A DNA stretch of 64,000 nt from Gluconobacter sp. Dm-62 (GTDB lineage Bacteria > Pseudomonadota > Alphaproteobacteria > Acetobacterales > Acetobacteraceae). Of the stretch, positions 56,850-64,000 are shown piece by piece. The stretch lies in NCBI RefSeq assembly GCF_018256155.1, contig NZ_JAERLY010000009.1, forward strand, positions 1-64,000, written 5' to 3'. The stretch's first letter is position 1. Every line of letters begins with the position of its first letter. The notes beneath the pieces are model-generated. The model was given only the letters and a program-made list of their open reading frames with translations, ran no database searches and was not told where the DNA came from. The position numbers and the translations under genes were made by a program.

Positions 56850-57425
56850 TTACTTCTTGCGACGCACCGTGTGACGGACGGCAGCTTTCTTTGCAGTCGC
56901 CTTCGCGGGCGTCGGTGCGACGACTGCGGGCGGCTTCGCAACAACCACGCCGGTTGCATCGACTGTAGCGCGGATCGTCAGATGTTCGCGCTTTTGACCG
57001 CCACCCGGGATCAGCTCGGCCGTGAACGTGTCCGTTCCGGCGTAAGCCGTAGCAGGCGTGTAGTCCACGTAGGTCTTGCCGTCATAATTGTAGAGGAAGG
57101 CCTTGCCGTGTGTCGGCGGAGGATTGACGCCGAAGGAGGCATAGTTGCCGCCCATCGGCTTCTGGATGGCGATGGAGCACAGTCCGTCATCGCTGCGGAC
57201 CGTCATGTCCACGCTCATCGTGCCGTCAGCAGCCTTCTTGACGGCGGAGACATGACAGACGGCGGATGTGCGCTGGTATCCGAAGGGATTCGGAGCCACG
57301 GAACGCTGGACGATCGGCTGCTGGGCACAGCCGGAGAGAAGCAGGGACACGGCAAATGCCGAACCCAGGGTAATGGCAGAACCTCGCAGACGCACGGTCA
57401 ACTCCAACGCATCGTGACAGGACAT
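56850..57425 (-). CDS. Putative lipoprotein with basic C-terminal tail
   Basis: 191 residues. The hydrophobic leader ends in the lipobox LLSGC (near residue 33), so the mature protein should be lipidated. The middle has Ig-like strands (FLYNYDGKTYVDYTPATAYAG, FTAELIPGGGQKREH). The C-terminus is rich in Ala/Lys/Pro and ends KKAAVRHTVRRKK, unusual for a lipoprotein. No family recognised. A GTG start at about codon 11 would shorten the leader. Confidence 0.65.
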   Translation of the reverse strand: MSCHDALELTVRLRGSAITLGSAFAVSLLLSGCAQQPIVQRSVAPNPFGYQRTSAVCHVSAVKKAADGTMSVDMTVRSDDGLCSIAIQKPMGGNYASFGVNPPPTHGKAFLYNYDGKTYVDYTPATAYAGTDTFTAELIPGGGQKREHLTIRATVDATGVVVAKPPAVVAPTPAKATAKKAAVRHTVRRKK

Positions 57426-57706
57426 GCCGCGTTTTCACGGCAGACAGACGTTCGCATGTAGAACAGGACAGCACGGGGCGAAAGACTGCACGGCGCACCA
57501 TCGGCCATTTTGACGGTATTTTGTGTCGTATGACCGATAAATTGGTGTGGAAGGGTCTCGCGCCCATTTTCTGCCATGAAATCATGTTTCGGATTAAGGG
57601 CTTGCCGCACGTTCCTCAGACGCAGAATCAGCTTTCGCAGGGGGTCGACCGCGGGTAGTCTGTTCCAGTGGTTTGGCCGGTCGATCCGGTCTTGTGGAGT
57701 CTGTCA

Positions 57707-58267
57707 ATGCCGTCGATCTTCCGTCGTTCCTTCCAGAGCCTGCTTGCCGTCGGGCTTTCCTGCGCTACGCTTGCTGCCGTTCATCCCCTTTCCGCCCGCG
57801 CTGCGGACTGCGGCAACTCGCCCGCTCACGAAGCCTTCGATGTGGCTGGCCTGAAGTCCGAGCTGATGGTAACGGCGCTGTCGTGCAAGGCACAGGACCG
57901 TTACAATGCCTTTGTCGGCAAGTTCCGTCCGGCCCTGCTGAGCGCTGATGAGCGTCTGAACAGCTATTTCCGCACCACCTACGGCCGTCGCGCACAGGTT
58001 GAGCATGACGACTACATCACGCAGCTGGCCGATATCCAGTCGCTGGGTGGACTGAAGTCCGGCACAGTTTTCTGCGAGCAGCGCGAAGCCATGTTTGACG
58101 AGATCGACGCACTGGAATCTTCATCCGACCTCGCCCATTACGCCGAGGCCAAGGACGTGGCCCAGCCTGCGTCCTATGAGAGCTGCGAAGCTCCTGCCAC
58201 GGTGGACCGTCATTCCCGCAAGGGTGTGACGAAACGCGCGGCCACCCGCCGTACGAACCGCGCCTGA
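57707..58267 (+). CDS. Exported hypothetical protein with basic tail
   Basis: 186 residues. Signal peptide SLLAVGLSCATLAAVHPLSA with cleavage near ARAAD. The mature helical domain has three Cys (DCGN, SCKAQ, FCEQR) and the C-terminus is strongly basic (SRKGVTKRAATRRTNRA). No family assigned. Start ATG 57707 fits the leader. It lies upstream of parE. Confidence 0.65.
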   Translation: MPSIFRRSFQSLLAVGLSCATLAAVHPLSARAADCGNSPAHEAFDVAGLKSELMVTALSCKAQDRYNAFVGKFRPALLSADERLNSYFRTTYGRRAQVEHDDYITQLADIQSLGGLKSGTVFCEQREAMFDEIDALESSSDLAHYAEAKDVAQPASYESCEAPATVDRHSRKGVTKRAATRRTNRA

Positions 58268-58348
58268 AACTCCCTCTCTGAGCCCGTCCGTTACCCTGTC
58301 GCGAAGCGTTTGCTTGACGTTCTGTGATGGGGCGGCGACAACGCAGAC

Positions 58349-60364
58349 ATGAGCGATCTGTTCGAGTCAGGAAAGACAGGCAAGACCCGGGCCGGCGGCA
58401 CCCGCAAGGCACCGGTCGACACGGAATATGGCGCCCACGACATTGAGGTGCTGGAAGGGCTTGAGCCCGTCCGGCGCCGTCCGGGCATGTATATCGGCGG
58501 CACGGATGATACCGCGTATCATCACCTTGCTTCCGAAATCCTTGATAATGCGATGGATGAAGCGGTGGCCGGTCACGCCACCACCATCGATGTCAGGCTG
58601 GAGGGCCCGCGCACGCTCATGGTGCGCGACAATGGTCGTGGCATCCCGACCGATCCCCATCCGAAATTTCCCGAGAAATCCGCGCTTGAGGTAATTTTCA
58701 CCACGCTTCATGCGGGCGGAAAGTTCTCCGGCAAGGCCTATGACACGTCTGGCGGCCTGCATGGCGTTGGCAGTTCGGTCGTCAATGCGCTGTCCGAGAA
58801 GCTCGAAGTCGAAGTCGCACGGGACCGGACGCTGTACCGGCAGGACTTCGTGCGCGGTGTCTCTCTGGCGCCGCTGGCAGAAGTCGGCAACGCACCCAAC
58901 CGTCGCGGTACGACGGTGCGGTTCACGCCCGACCCGGAAATCTTCGGCAATCATCATTTCTCCCCGGCCCGGCTCTACCGGATGTGCTGCTCCAAAGCAG
59001 CGCTGTTCCGGGGCGTGACAATCCAGTGGAAATGCGAGCCGTCCCTTATCAAGGCCGGAGACGAAACTCCGGCTGAAGCCACCATCCAGTTCCCCAACGG
59101 TTTGGAAGACGCGCTCTCGGCAGAGCTTGGGCCTGATCCGGATCTGCTGACCCCGCTCTGGGCGGGGGATGTGGAGCTGCCGGTTGCGGCGGATGGTCGC
59201 ACGGGCGGTCGCGTGGAATGGGCAGTCGCGTTCCTTGAGAGCGGCACGGCGTCGCTCTCCTCGTTCTGCAACACGATTCCCACACCTCAGGGTGGCACGC
59301 ATGAGGCCGGCTTCCGCTCAGCTCTGGTCAAGGGGCTGCGGGCCTGGGGCGATCAACGCAAGGTCAAGCGGGCGGCAGCGATCTCGGCCGAGGACGTTCT
59401 GGGGTCCGTCGCGGCCAAGCTTTCGGTCTTCGTCCGCGATCCGCAGTTTCAGGGCCAGACCAAGGACAAGCTGACTTCTCAGGAGGCCTCACGGCTGGTC
59501 GAAGGGGCGCTGCGTGACCGCGTGGACCACTGGCTGGGCGGCAATCCGCAACAGGCAGACGGCCTGCTGGCCTTCATGGTGGAGCGGGCGGAAGAGCGTT
59601 TGCGCCGCCGCGAAGTCAAGGACACGGCCCGCAAGAGCGCCACGCGCAAACTGCGCCTGCCGGGCAAGCTGACAGACTGCACGCGCGAAAATGCTGCGGA
59701 TACGGAGCTGTTCCTGGTGGAGGGCGAATCGGCCGGTGGTTCAGCCCGTCAGGCGCGGGACCGCGAAACACAGGCCGTGCTGCCGCTACGCGGAAAAATT
59801 CTCAACGTGGCCTCCGCCACGACCGACAAACTGCGGGCCAATCAGGAACTGCGGGATCTGACGGAGGCTCTGGGCTGCGGTATCGGAGCGTCGTTCGATA
59901 TCAGCCGCCTGCGCTATGGGCGCGTCATCATCATGACCGATGCTGACGTGGACGGGGCGCATATCGCCTCGCTTCTCATGACGTTCTTCTATCGCGAGAT
60001 GCCGGAGCTGATCCGTCAGGGCCATCTGCATCTGGCGCAGCCCCCGCTCTATCGCATCACGCATGGGCCCAAGACGGTCTATGCCATGAACGATCAGGAC
60101 CGGCTGCGGCGGATCAAGACCGATTTCAAGGCCAATGCAAAGGTCGAGGTCTCCCGATTCAAGGGTCTGGGCGAAATGCCAGTGAAGGATCTCAAGGAAA
60201 CGACCATGGACCCGGCCCGGCGCACATTGCTGCGGGTCATCACCCCGGCGGAAGACCGTCTGGCGACCAGCGAGCGGGTGGAGAGCCTGATGGGCCGCAA
60301 GCCGGAACTGCGCTTCCGGTTCATTCAGGAACATGCCCGGTCCGTTGACGAGCTCGACGTCTGA
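58349..60364 (+). CDS. parE: DNA topoisomerase IV subunit B
   Basis: 671 residues of the type IIA topoisomerase ATPase subunit. The GHKL ATPase has EILDNAMDEAVAGHATTID and DNGRGIPTDPHPKFPEKSA, and the Toprim domain has EGESAGGSARQARDRETQAVLPLRG and TDADVDGAHIASLLM. The length and QAVLPLRGKILNVASATTDKL are closer to ParE than GyrB. Its stop nearly touches the next start (GTG two bases later). Confidence 0.95.
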   Translation: MSDLFESGKTGKTRAGGTRKAPVDTEYGAHDIEVLEGLEPVRRRPGMYIGGTDDTAYHHLASEILDNAMDEAVAGHATTIDVRLEGPRTLMVRDNGRGIPTDPHPKFPEKSALEVIFTTLHAGGKFSGKAYDTSGGLHGVGSSVVNALSEKLEVEVARDRTLYRQDFVRGVSLAPLAEVGNAPNRRGTTVRFTPDPEIFGNHHFSPARLYRMCCSKAALFRGVTIQWKCEPSLIKAGDETPAEATIQFPNGLEDALSAELGPDPDLLTPLWAGDVELPVAADGRTGGRVEWAVAFLESGTASLSSFCNTIPTPQGGTHEAGFRSALVKGLRAWGDQRKVKRAAAISAEDVLGSVAAKLSVFVRDPQFQGQTKDKLTSQEASRLVEGALRDRVDHWLGGNPQQADGLLAFMVERAEERLRRREVKDTARKSATRKLRLPGKLTDCTRENAADTELFLVEGESAGGSARQARDRETQAVLPLRGKILNVASATTDKLRANQELRDLTEALGCGIGASFDISRLRYGRVIIMTDADVDGAHIASLLMTFFYREMPELIRQGHLHLAQPPLYRITHGPKTVYAMNDQDRLRRIKTDFKANAKVEVSRFKGLGEMPVKDLKETTMDPARRTLLRVITPAEDRLATSERVESLMGRKPELRFRFIQEHARSVDELDV

Positions 60365-60366
60365 GC

Positions 60367-61257
60367 GTGTCGTCACAGGCCAGTTCCACGGAGTCTCATA
60401 GCCAGCTCAAGGCCGTCGGGTGCCTGATCGGGGGAATTTCCTCCTTTCAGGTCGGCGCAACGTTGGCGAAGGGGTTGTTCCCGCTGTTCGGCCCAACCGG
60501 CATGGTGGGGCTGCGCGTGTGCCTGGCGGCCGTGATCCTGCTGTGTATCTGGCGCCCGACACGCGGCACACTGACGGTCGAACGGCTGAAGCTGCTGCTG
60601 CCTTACGGGGCCGCTGTTGCGGTCATGAATTTCTGTTTTTACGTGGCGCTGGTCCGGCTGCCGCTGGGCGTTGTGGTGGCCCTTGAGTTCACTGGCCCCC
60701 TGACGCTGGCACTGGTCGGCTCCCGTCGGTGGCTGGATCTGTGTTGGGCAGCGCTTGTAGTTGCGGGGCTGTTTCTGCTGCTGCGGCCCGAAGGGGCGAC
60801 GGCAGGTCTGGCGTCGCTCAACCTGTTCGGCGTGGCCGCGGCCCTTCTGAGTGGTTGCGGCTGGGTGGTCTATATCCTGACCGGCACGCGGATGGGCAAG
60901 ATGTTCCCGGCCCCCGTTGCGACCACTCTGGGCATGAGCACGGCGGCTATTCTGCTGTTGCCCTGCCTGATCCCGACGATCCCGACGGTTCTGACCCATC
61001 CCTGGCAAGGTGGCGCTGCGCTAAGCGTGGCCGTTCTGTCCTCAGCGGTTCCGTATATTCTGGACATGATGGCGATGCGGACCCTGAGTCCCCGCGATCT
61101 GGGTATTCTGCTGAGCATGGAGCCGATGCTGGGTGCACTTTCGGGGTTCATCTTTCTGCACGAGGCCCTGTCCATCATGCGCTGGATAGGTGTGTTGTGC
61201 ATCGCGGCGGCTTCGGCCGGGAATGTCCTGACAGGTCGGCAGAAGCCGCTGCACTGA
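60367..61257 (+). CDS. EamA-family (DMT) exporter
   Basis: 296 residues with about ten TM helices in two EamA repeats, of the RhtA-like amino-acid/metabolite exporter group (FCFYVALVRLPLGVVVALEF, late AVPYILDMMAMRTLSPRDLGILLSMEPMLGALSG). It starts with GTG right after parE and probably shares its transcript. Substrate unknown. Confidence 0.85.
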   Translation: MSSQASSTESHSQLKAVGCLIGGISSFQVGATLAKGLFPLFGPTGMVGLRVCLAAVILLCIWRPTRGTLTVERLKLLLPYGAAVAVMNFCFYVALVRLPLGVVVALEFTGPLTLALVGSRRWLDLCWAALVVAGLFLLLRPEGATAGLASLNLFGVAAALLSGCGWVVYILTGTRMGKMFPAPVATTLGMSTAAILLLPCLIPTIPTVLTHPWQGGAALSVAVLSSAVPYILDMMAMRTLSPRDLGILLSMEPMLGALSGFIFLHEALSIMRWIGVLCIAAASAGNVLTGRQKPLH

Positions 61258-61360
61258 TCCCACACGGTCAGTAATCGTCTGAAAACTGCTAGAAATATAG
61301 GGACGGGCCGTATTCTGCTCCCTTGACCGCCCCCCTGCCCGCGCGCCAGATGCGGGCGTC

Positions 61361-61783
61361 ATGTCCCGCTTTTCCTCCTCTTCGAACCGACGGTCCGGTG
61401 TGTCTGCGTTTGCAGTCATCGCCGTGGTTCTTCTGGGGTTTCTGGGACAGCTGGTCCTTCAGGGATGCGCCTATCCCGAGGAAAGCCCGCGAGCGGTCAT
61501 CGAGCGCCTGACCGGGATCGACATCGCACCATCCCCGGTGGAGATGTCCGGGCCAATGCCCGGAATGATGGCCGGCCATCATCACCATCATCATTCCCAT
61601 GACGGCAGTTGTCCGCTCTGTCCGCTGTTGCAGCTTCTGGCGGTCATCCTTGCTGGACTACCTATCGTACCAGCCCGAAGCACCACAGGCCGTCAGATCC
61701 GGCAGCAGCCCGGCGCACCTCGAGCCCCACCCGCAGTCTGGCGTCTGCTGCCACCGTCCCGGGGACCACCCCGACTCGCCTGA
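61361..61783 (+). CDS. His-rich DUF2946-type membrane/periplasmic protein
   Basis: 140 residues. One hydrophobic segment (VSAFAVIAVVLLGFLGQLVL), then a metal-binding stretch with six consecutive His followed by SHDGSCPLCPLL, a short hydrophobic segment and a Pro/Arg-rich tail ending PPRLA. This His plus CPxC layout occurs in DUF2946 proteins next to copper TonB receptors, as here. It likely binds Cu in the envelope; inferred. Confidence 0.8.
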   Translation: MSRFSSSSNRRSGVSAFAVIAVVLLGFLGQLVLQGCAYPEESPRAVIERLTGIDIAPSPVEMSGPMPGMMAGHHHHHHSHDGSCPLCPLLQLLAVILAGLPIVPARSTTGRQIRQQPGAPRAPPAVWRLLPPSRGPPRLA

Positions 61784-61819
61784 ACCCATCGTGGTCATGG
61801 CGGAAGACGAATGTTTCTG

Positions 61820-61846
61820 AAGGCTGCCTTTCCCGGGGGCGGCCTT
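61820..61846 (+). other. Stem-loop upstream of the copper receptor
   Basis: AAGGCTGCC pairs with GGCGGCCTT (one G-U pair) around a nine-base loop, followed by TCAGG, not a T-tract. It lies between the DUF2946 gene and the receptor start and could moderate read-through. Weak evidence. Confidence 0.35.
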
Positions 61847-61898
61847 TCAGGGCGTGATCCGCTGTGACTGGATTTCAGACCAGTCGAGGATGTGGATC

Positions 61899-64000
61899 AT
61901 GCTCCCCCCTTTCAGTTTCCGCACAGGCGGAAGCGCAAATCATGCGTGCAGTCTTCTTGCGATTGCCGGGTTGTCCCTGAGTGCATTTTCAACGGCTTCG
62001 GCCCAGAACACCGTTTCTCCAGACGACTCCATCGAGGCCACCGGTACCGAACACCTGACGGTCAATGGCGTCCGTCAGCCCCAGACGACAAGCGCGGATA
62101 CGGCGCATCTTCTGGACCATGCGCTGGGTTACAGCACCTATTCCGCAGGCGGTGTTTCCGCCCTGCCCGTCCTGAACGGTATGGCCGATGACCGCGTGGC
62201 GACACTCGTGGACGGGATGCGGATTGATGCCGCCTGCCCGAACCACATGAATCCGGCCATGTCCTATGTCGATCCGGACAGCGTCTCACGCGCCGTGGCA
62301 ATTGCGGGCATCACGCCCGTCAGTCTGGGCGGTGACAGTATCGGCGGAACCGTGGAGATCGAGCGCAAGGACCCGCTCTTTGCCAAAACGGGCAATATCC
62401 TTGTGACGGGGCATGTCCGTGGCGACTATCGCAGCAATGGCGGCGGTTCGGGAGCTTCGGGGTCCCTGACGGTCGCCAATGACATGTTCAGCCTGCGCTA
62501 TACTGCGTCCTATTCCCATGCCAGCGACTATCAGACCGGTGGAAACGGGAAACAGGTGCGCTCCACGGAGTATCTGAGCTTCAACCATGCCGTGACGCTG
62601 GGCGTGAAGAAAGCCAATCACCTTCTGGCCCTGACCTTCGGGCAGCAGGACATCCCGTATGAGGGTTTTCCCAACCAGTACATGGACATGACAAACAACC
62701 GGTCCACATTCGTGAACGGCAAGTACAAGGGCGACTTCGACTGGGGCACGCTGGATGTGCGCGGGTCCTGGCAGCATGTCACCCATGTCATGGACATGCT
62801 GTCGGACAAGGGTGGTCACAGCGCCACCACAGGTATGCCCATGAACACGGATGCACGGACGGCGGCCTATGCCATCAAGGCGACGATTCCGCTCGGGCTT
62901 AAGCATACGCTCAAGCTGGGTAGTTCCTTCGACCATAACGGGCTGAACGACTGGTGGCCGCCATTGCAGGGCAGCATGATGATGGGGCCAGACACCTATC
63001 ACAACATCAATAACGGCCATCGGGACCGGCTGGGCCATTTCGCGGAATGGGATGCGCAGTGGCTGCCGCGCTTTTCCACGCAGCTCGGATTTCGGAACGA
63101 TCTGGTGATGATGAATACGGGCAAGGTCGCGCCATATTCCTGGACCGGCATGATGTCGATGGCGGATGCCGCTGCGGCGGAGACGTTCAACAAGGCGTCA
63201 CGCGGCCGGACGGACGTCAATTTCGACGTCACGGCAACCGGTCGCTGGAAGCCGATGGACAGCCTGTCCATTGAGGGCGGCTATGCCCGCAAGACGCGCT
63301 CGCCGAACCTGTATGAGCGCTATGCCTGGGGAATGGGGAGTATGTCGACACAAATGATCGGCTGGTTTGGCGATGGCAACGGCTATGTGGGGAACCTGAA
63401 CCTGTCCCCTGAAGTCGCGAATACGGCCAGCGTGACGGTGGACTGGCATGATCCGAACCCGACGCAGCGCTGGGATCTGAAGATCCAGCCGTTTTATACC
63501 TACACGCACAACTACATTAACGTCCGGCGGCTGGGCAACTTCTCGAGCGGGCTGTCGATGCTGGGTTTCGTCAACCATAATGCCCAGAGCTACGGCATCA
63601 ACGCGTCAGGCTCGGTACGTCTGTGGGATAGAGCGGCTTACGGACGCGGCGAGCTTGTCGGGAACATCAACTGGGTCCGCGGTGTGGATCTGGTCACGCA
63701 TTCGGGGCTGTATCACCAGATGCCCGCGAACGGCCTGATCGGACTGCACGAGACCTATGAGAACTGGACGGGCCGGGTCGAGGTGACGCTCGTGAAATCC
63801 AAGGATACCGTGGACTGGCTGCGCAACGAGCCCCGTACGCCGGGCTATGCGCTTCTGGGGCTTGGGGGGAGCTATCGCTGGCGGTATTTCACGCTCAATG
63901 CCGAGCTGGCGAACGTGCTGAACCAGCGATATTACCTGCCTCTGGGCGGGCTCTCGCTGGGGGATTACGACGCGACGGGTATTCTGGGGCCATTGCCGGG
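61899..64000 (+). CDS. TonB-dependent copper receptor, cut by right window edge
   Basis: 700 residues are visible with no stop before the edge. A signal peptide (about 1-38, ending FSTASAQ) is followed by a plug domain with CPNHMNPAMSYVDPDSV, the marker of OprC/NosA-type copper receptors. A 22-stranded barrel follows with typical KTRSPNLYERYAWG. The Met-rich residues fit Cu binding. GAGGA lies 8 bases before ATG 61899. It needs the TonB-ExbBD system for energy. The final strand is missing only because of the window end. Confidence 0.93.
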   Translation, partial: MLPPFSFRTGGSANHACSLLAIAGLSLSAFSTASAQNTVSPDDSIEATGTEHLTVNGVRQPQTTSADTAHLLDHALGYSTYSAGGVSALPVLNGMADDRVATLVDGMRIDAACPNHMNPAMSYVDPDSVSRAVAIAGITPVSLGGDSIGGTVEIERKDPLFAKTGNILVTGHVRGDYRSNGGGSGASGSLTVANDMFSLRYTASYSHASDYQTGGNGKQVRSTEYLSFNHAVTLGVKKANHLLALTFGQQDIPYEGFPNQYMDMTNNRSTFVNGKYKGDFDWGTLDVRGSWQHVTHVMDMLSDKGGHSATTGMPMNTDARTAAYAIKATIPLGLKHTLKLGSSFDHNGLNDWWPPLQGSMMMGPDTYHNINNGHRDRLGHFAEWDAQWLPRFSTQLGFRNDLVMMNTGKVAPYSWTGMMSMADAAAAETFNKASRGRTDVNFDVTATGRWKPMDSLSIEGGYARKTRSPNLYERYAWGMGSMSTQMIGWFGDGNGYVGNLNLSPEVANTASVTVDWHDPNPTQRWDLKIQPFYTYTHNYINVRRLGNFSSGLSMLGFVNHNAQSYGINASGSVRLWDRAAYGRGELVGNINWVRGVDLVTHSGLYHQMPANGLIGLHETYENWTGRVEVTLVKSKDTVDWLRNEPRTPGYALLGLGGSYRWRYFTLNAELANVLNQRYYLPLGGLSLGDYDATGILGPLP

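Overview
The window reads as chromosomal DNA of an acetic acid bacterium (Acetobacteraceae), most likely Gluconobacter or a close relative. The evidence is the GC-rich codon use, the alphaproteobacterial gene pairs (F1-only atpHAGDC, mrcA-prfB, hrcA divergent from rph-rdgB) and an alphaproteobacterial-type rRNA leader. The species is not proven. No prophage, insertion sequence, CRISPR array or transposase was seen; almost everything is vertically inherited housekeeping DNA with a few accessory loci.

Left edge to 23 kb. A strong minus-strand promoter and leader (probably an rRNA operon continuing off the left edge) lie downstream of the F1 ATP synthase operon atpH-A-G-D-C (minus). Next come a secreted cupin protein, tRNA-Gly, tRNA-Trp and secE-nusG (plus), then the MCE lipid-transport operon pqiABC (minus), tRNA-Thr and a glyoxylate/hydroxypyruvate reductase. 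From 13.2 to 21.0 kb is a purine-catabolism (Hpx-type) cluster. It holds ureidoglycine-glyoxylate aminotransferase and allantoate amidohydrolase on the minus strand, and a divergent LysR regulator, an oxamate-amidohydrolase-like GGT-fold enzyme and a dicarboxylate-type carrier on the plus strand. An AtzE/HpxY-like amidase with its small DUF4089 partner follows on the minus strand. A sugar-nucleotide epimerase/reductase and an orphan flagellar L-ring gene (flgH) close this part.

23 to 44.8 kb. A complete energy-transduction operon runs on the minus strand: tonB, exbB, exbD1, exbD2 and a TPR protein. After it come prfB with an intact programmed +1 frameshift site, PBP1A (mrcA), an aldo/keto reductase, and hrcA, which diverges from rph-rdgB. 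Then follow a CPA-type cation/proton antiporter, an exported amidohydrolase, an ABC exporter, endonuclease III, a ComEC-type DNA uptake channel, and a pair of probable Tat-exported proteins (a cupin and an F420-reductase-like Rossmann protein).

44.9 to 64 kb. A long co-directional series on the plus strand contains gltX, pyrB, a dihydroorotase-like pyrC' that has lost its metal-binding histidines, plsY, dprA and topA. An S41 protease, DUF1491, OmpA, small exported proteins, parE and a drug/metabolite exporter follow. The series ends in a copper locus: a His-rich DUF2946 protein and a TonB-dependent copper receptor truncated by the window edge. The receptor would depend on the TonB-ExbBD system encoded 35 kb upstream.

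Points most worth a second look: the catalytically dead PyrC' next to PyrB; the Hpx cluster with an operator-like dyad between its divergent arms; the two-gene Tat pair with an exported nucleotide-binding fold; a perfect CtrA-type box in front of dprA; the secE-nusG pair cut off from rplKAJL-rpoBC; and the prfB frameshift.
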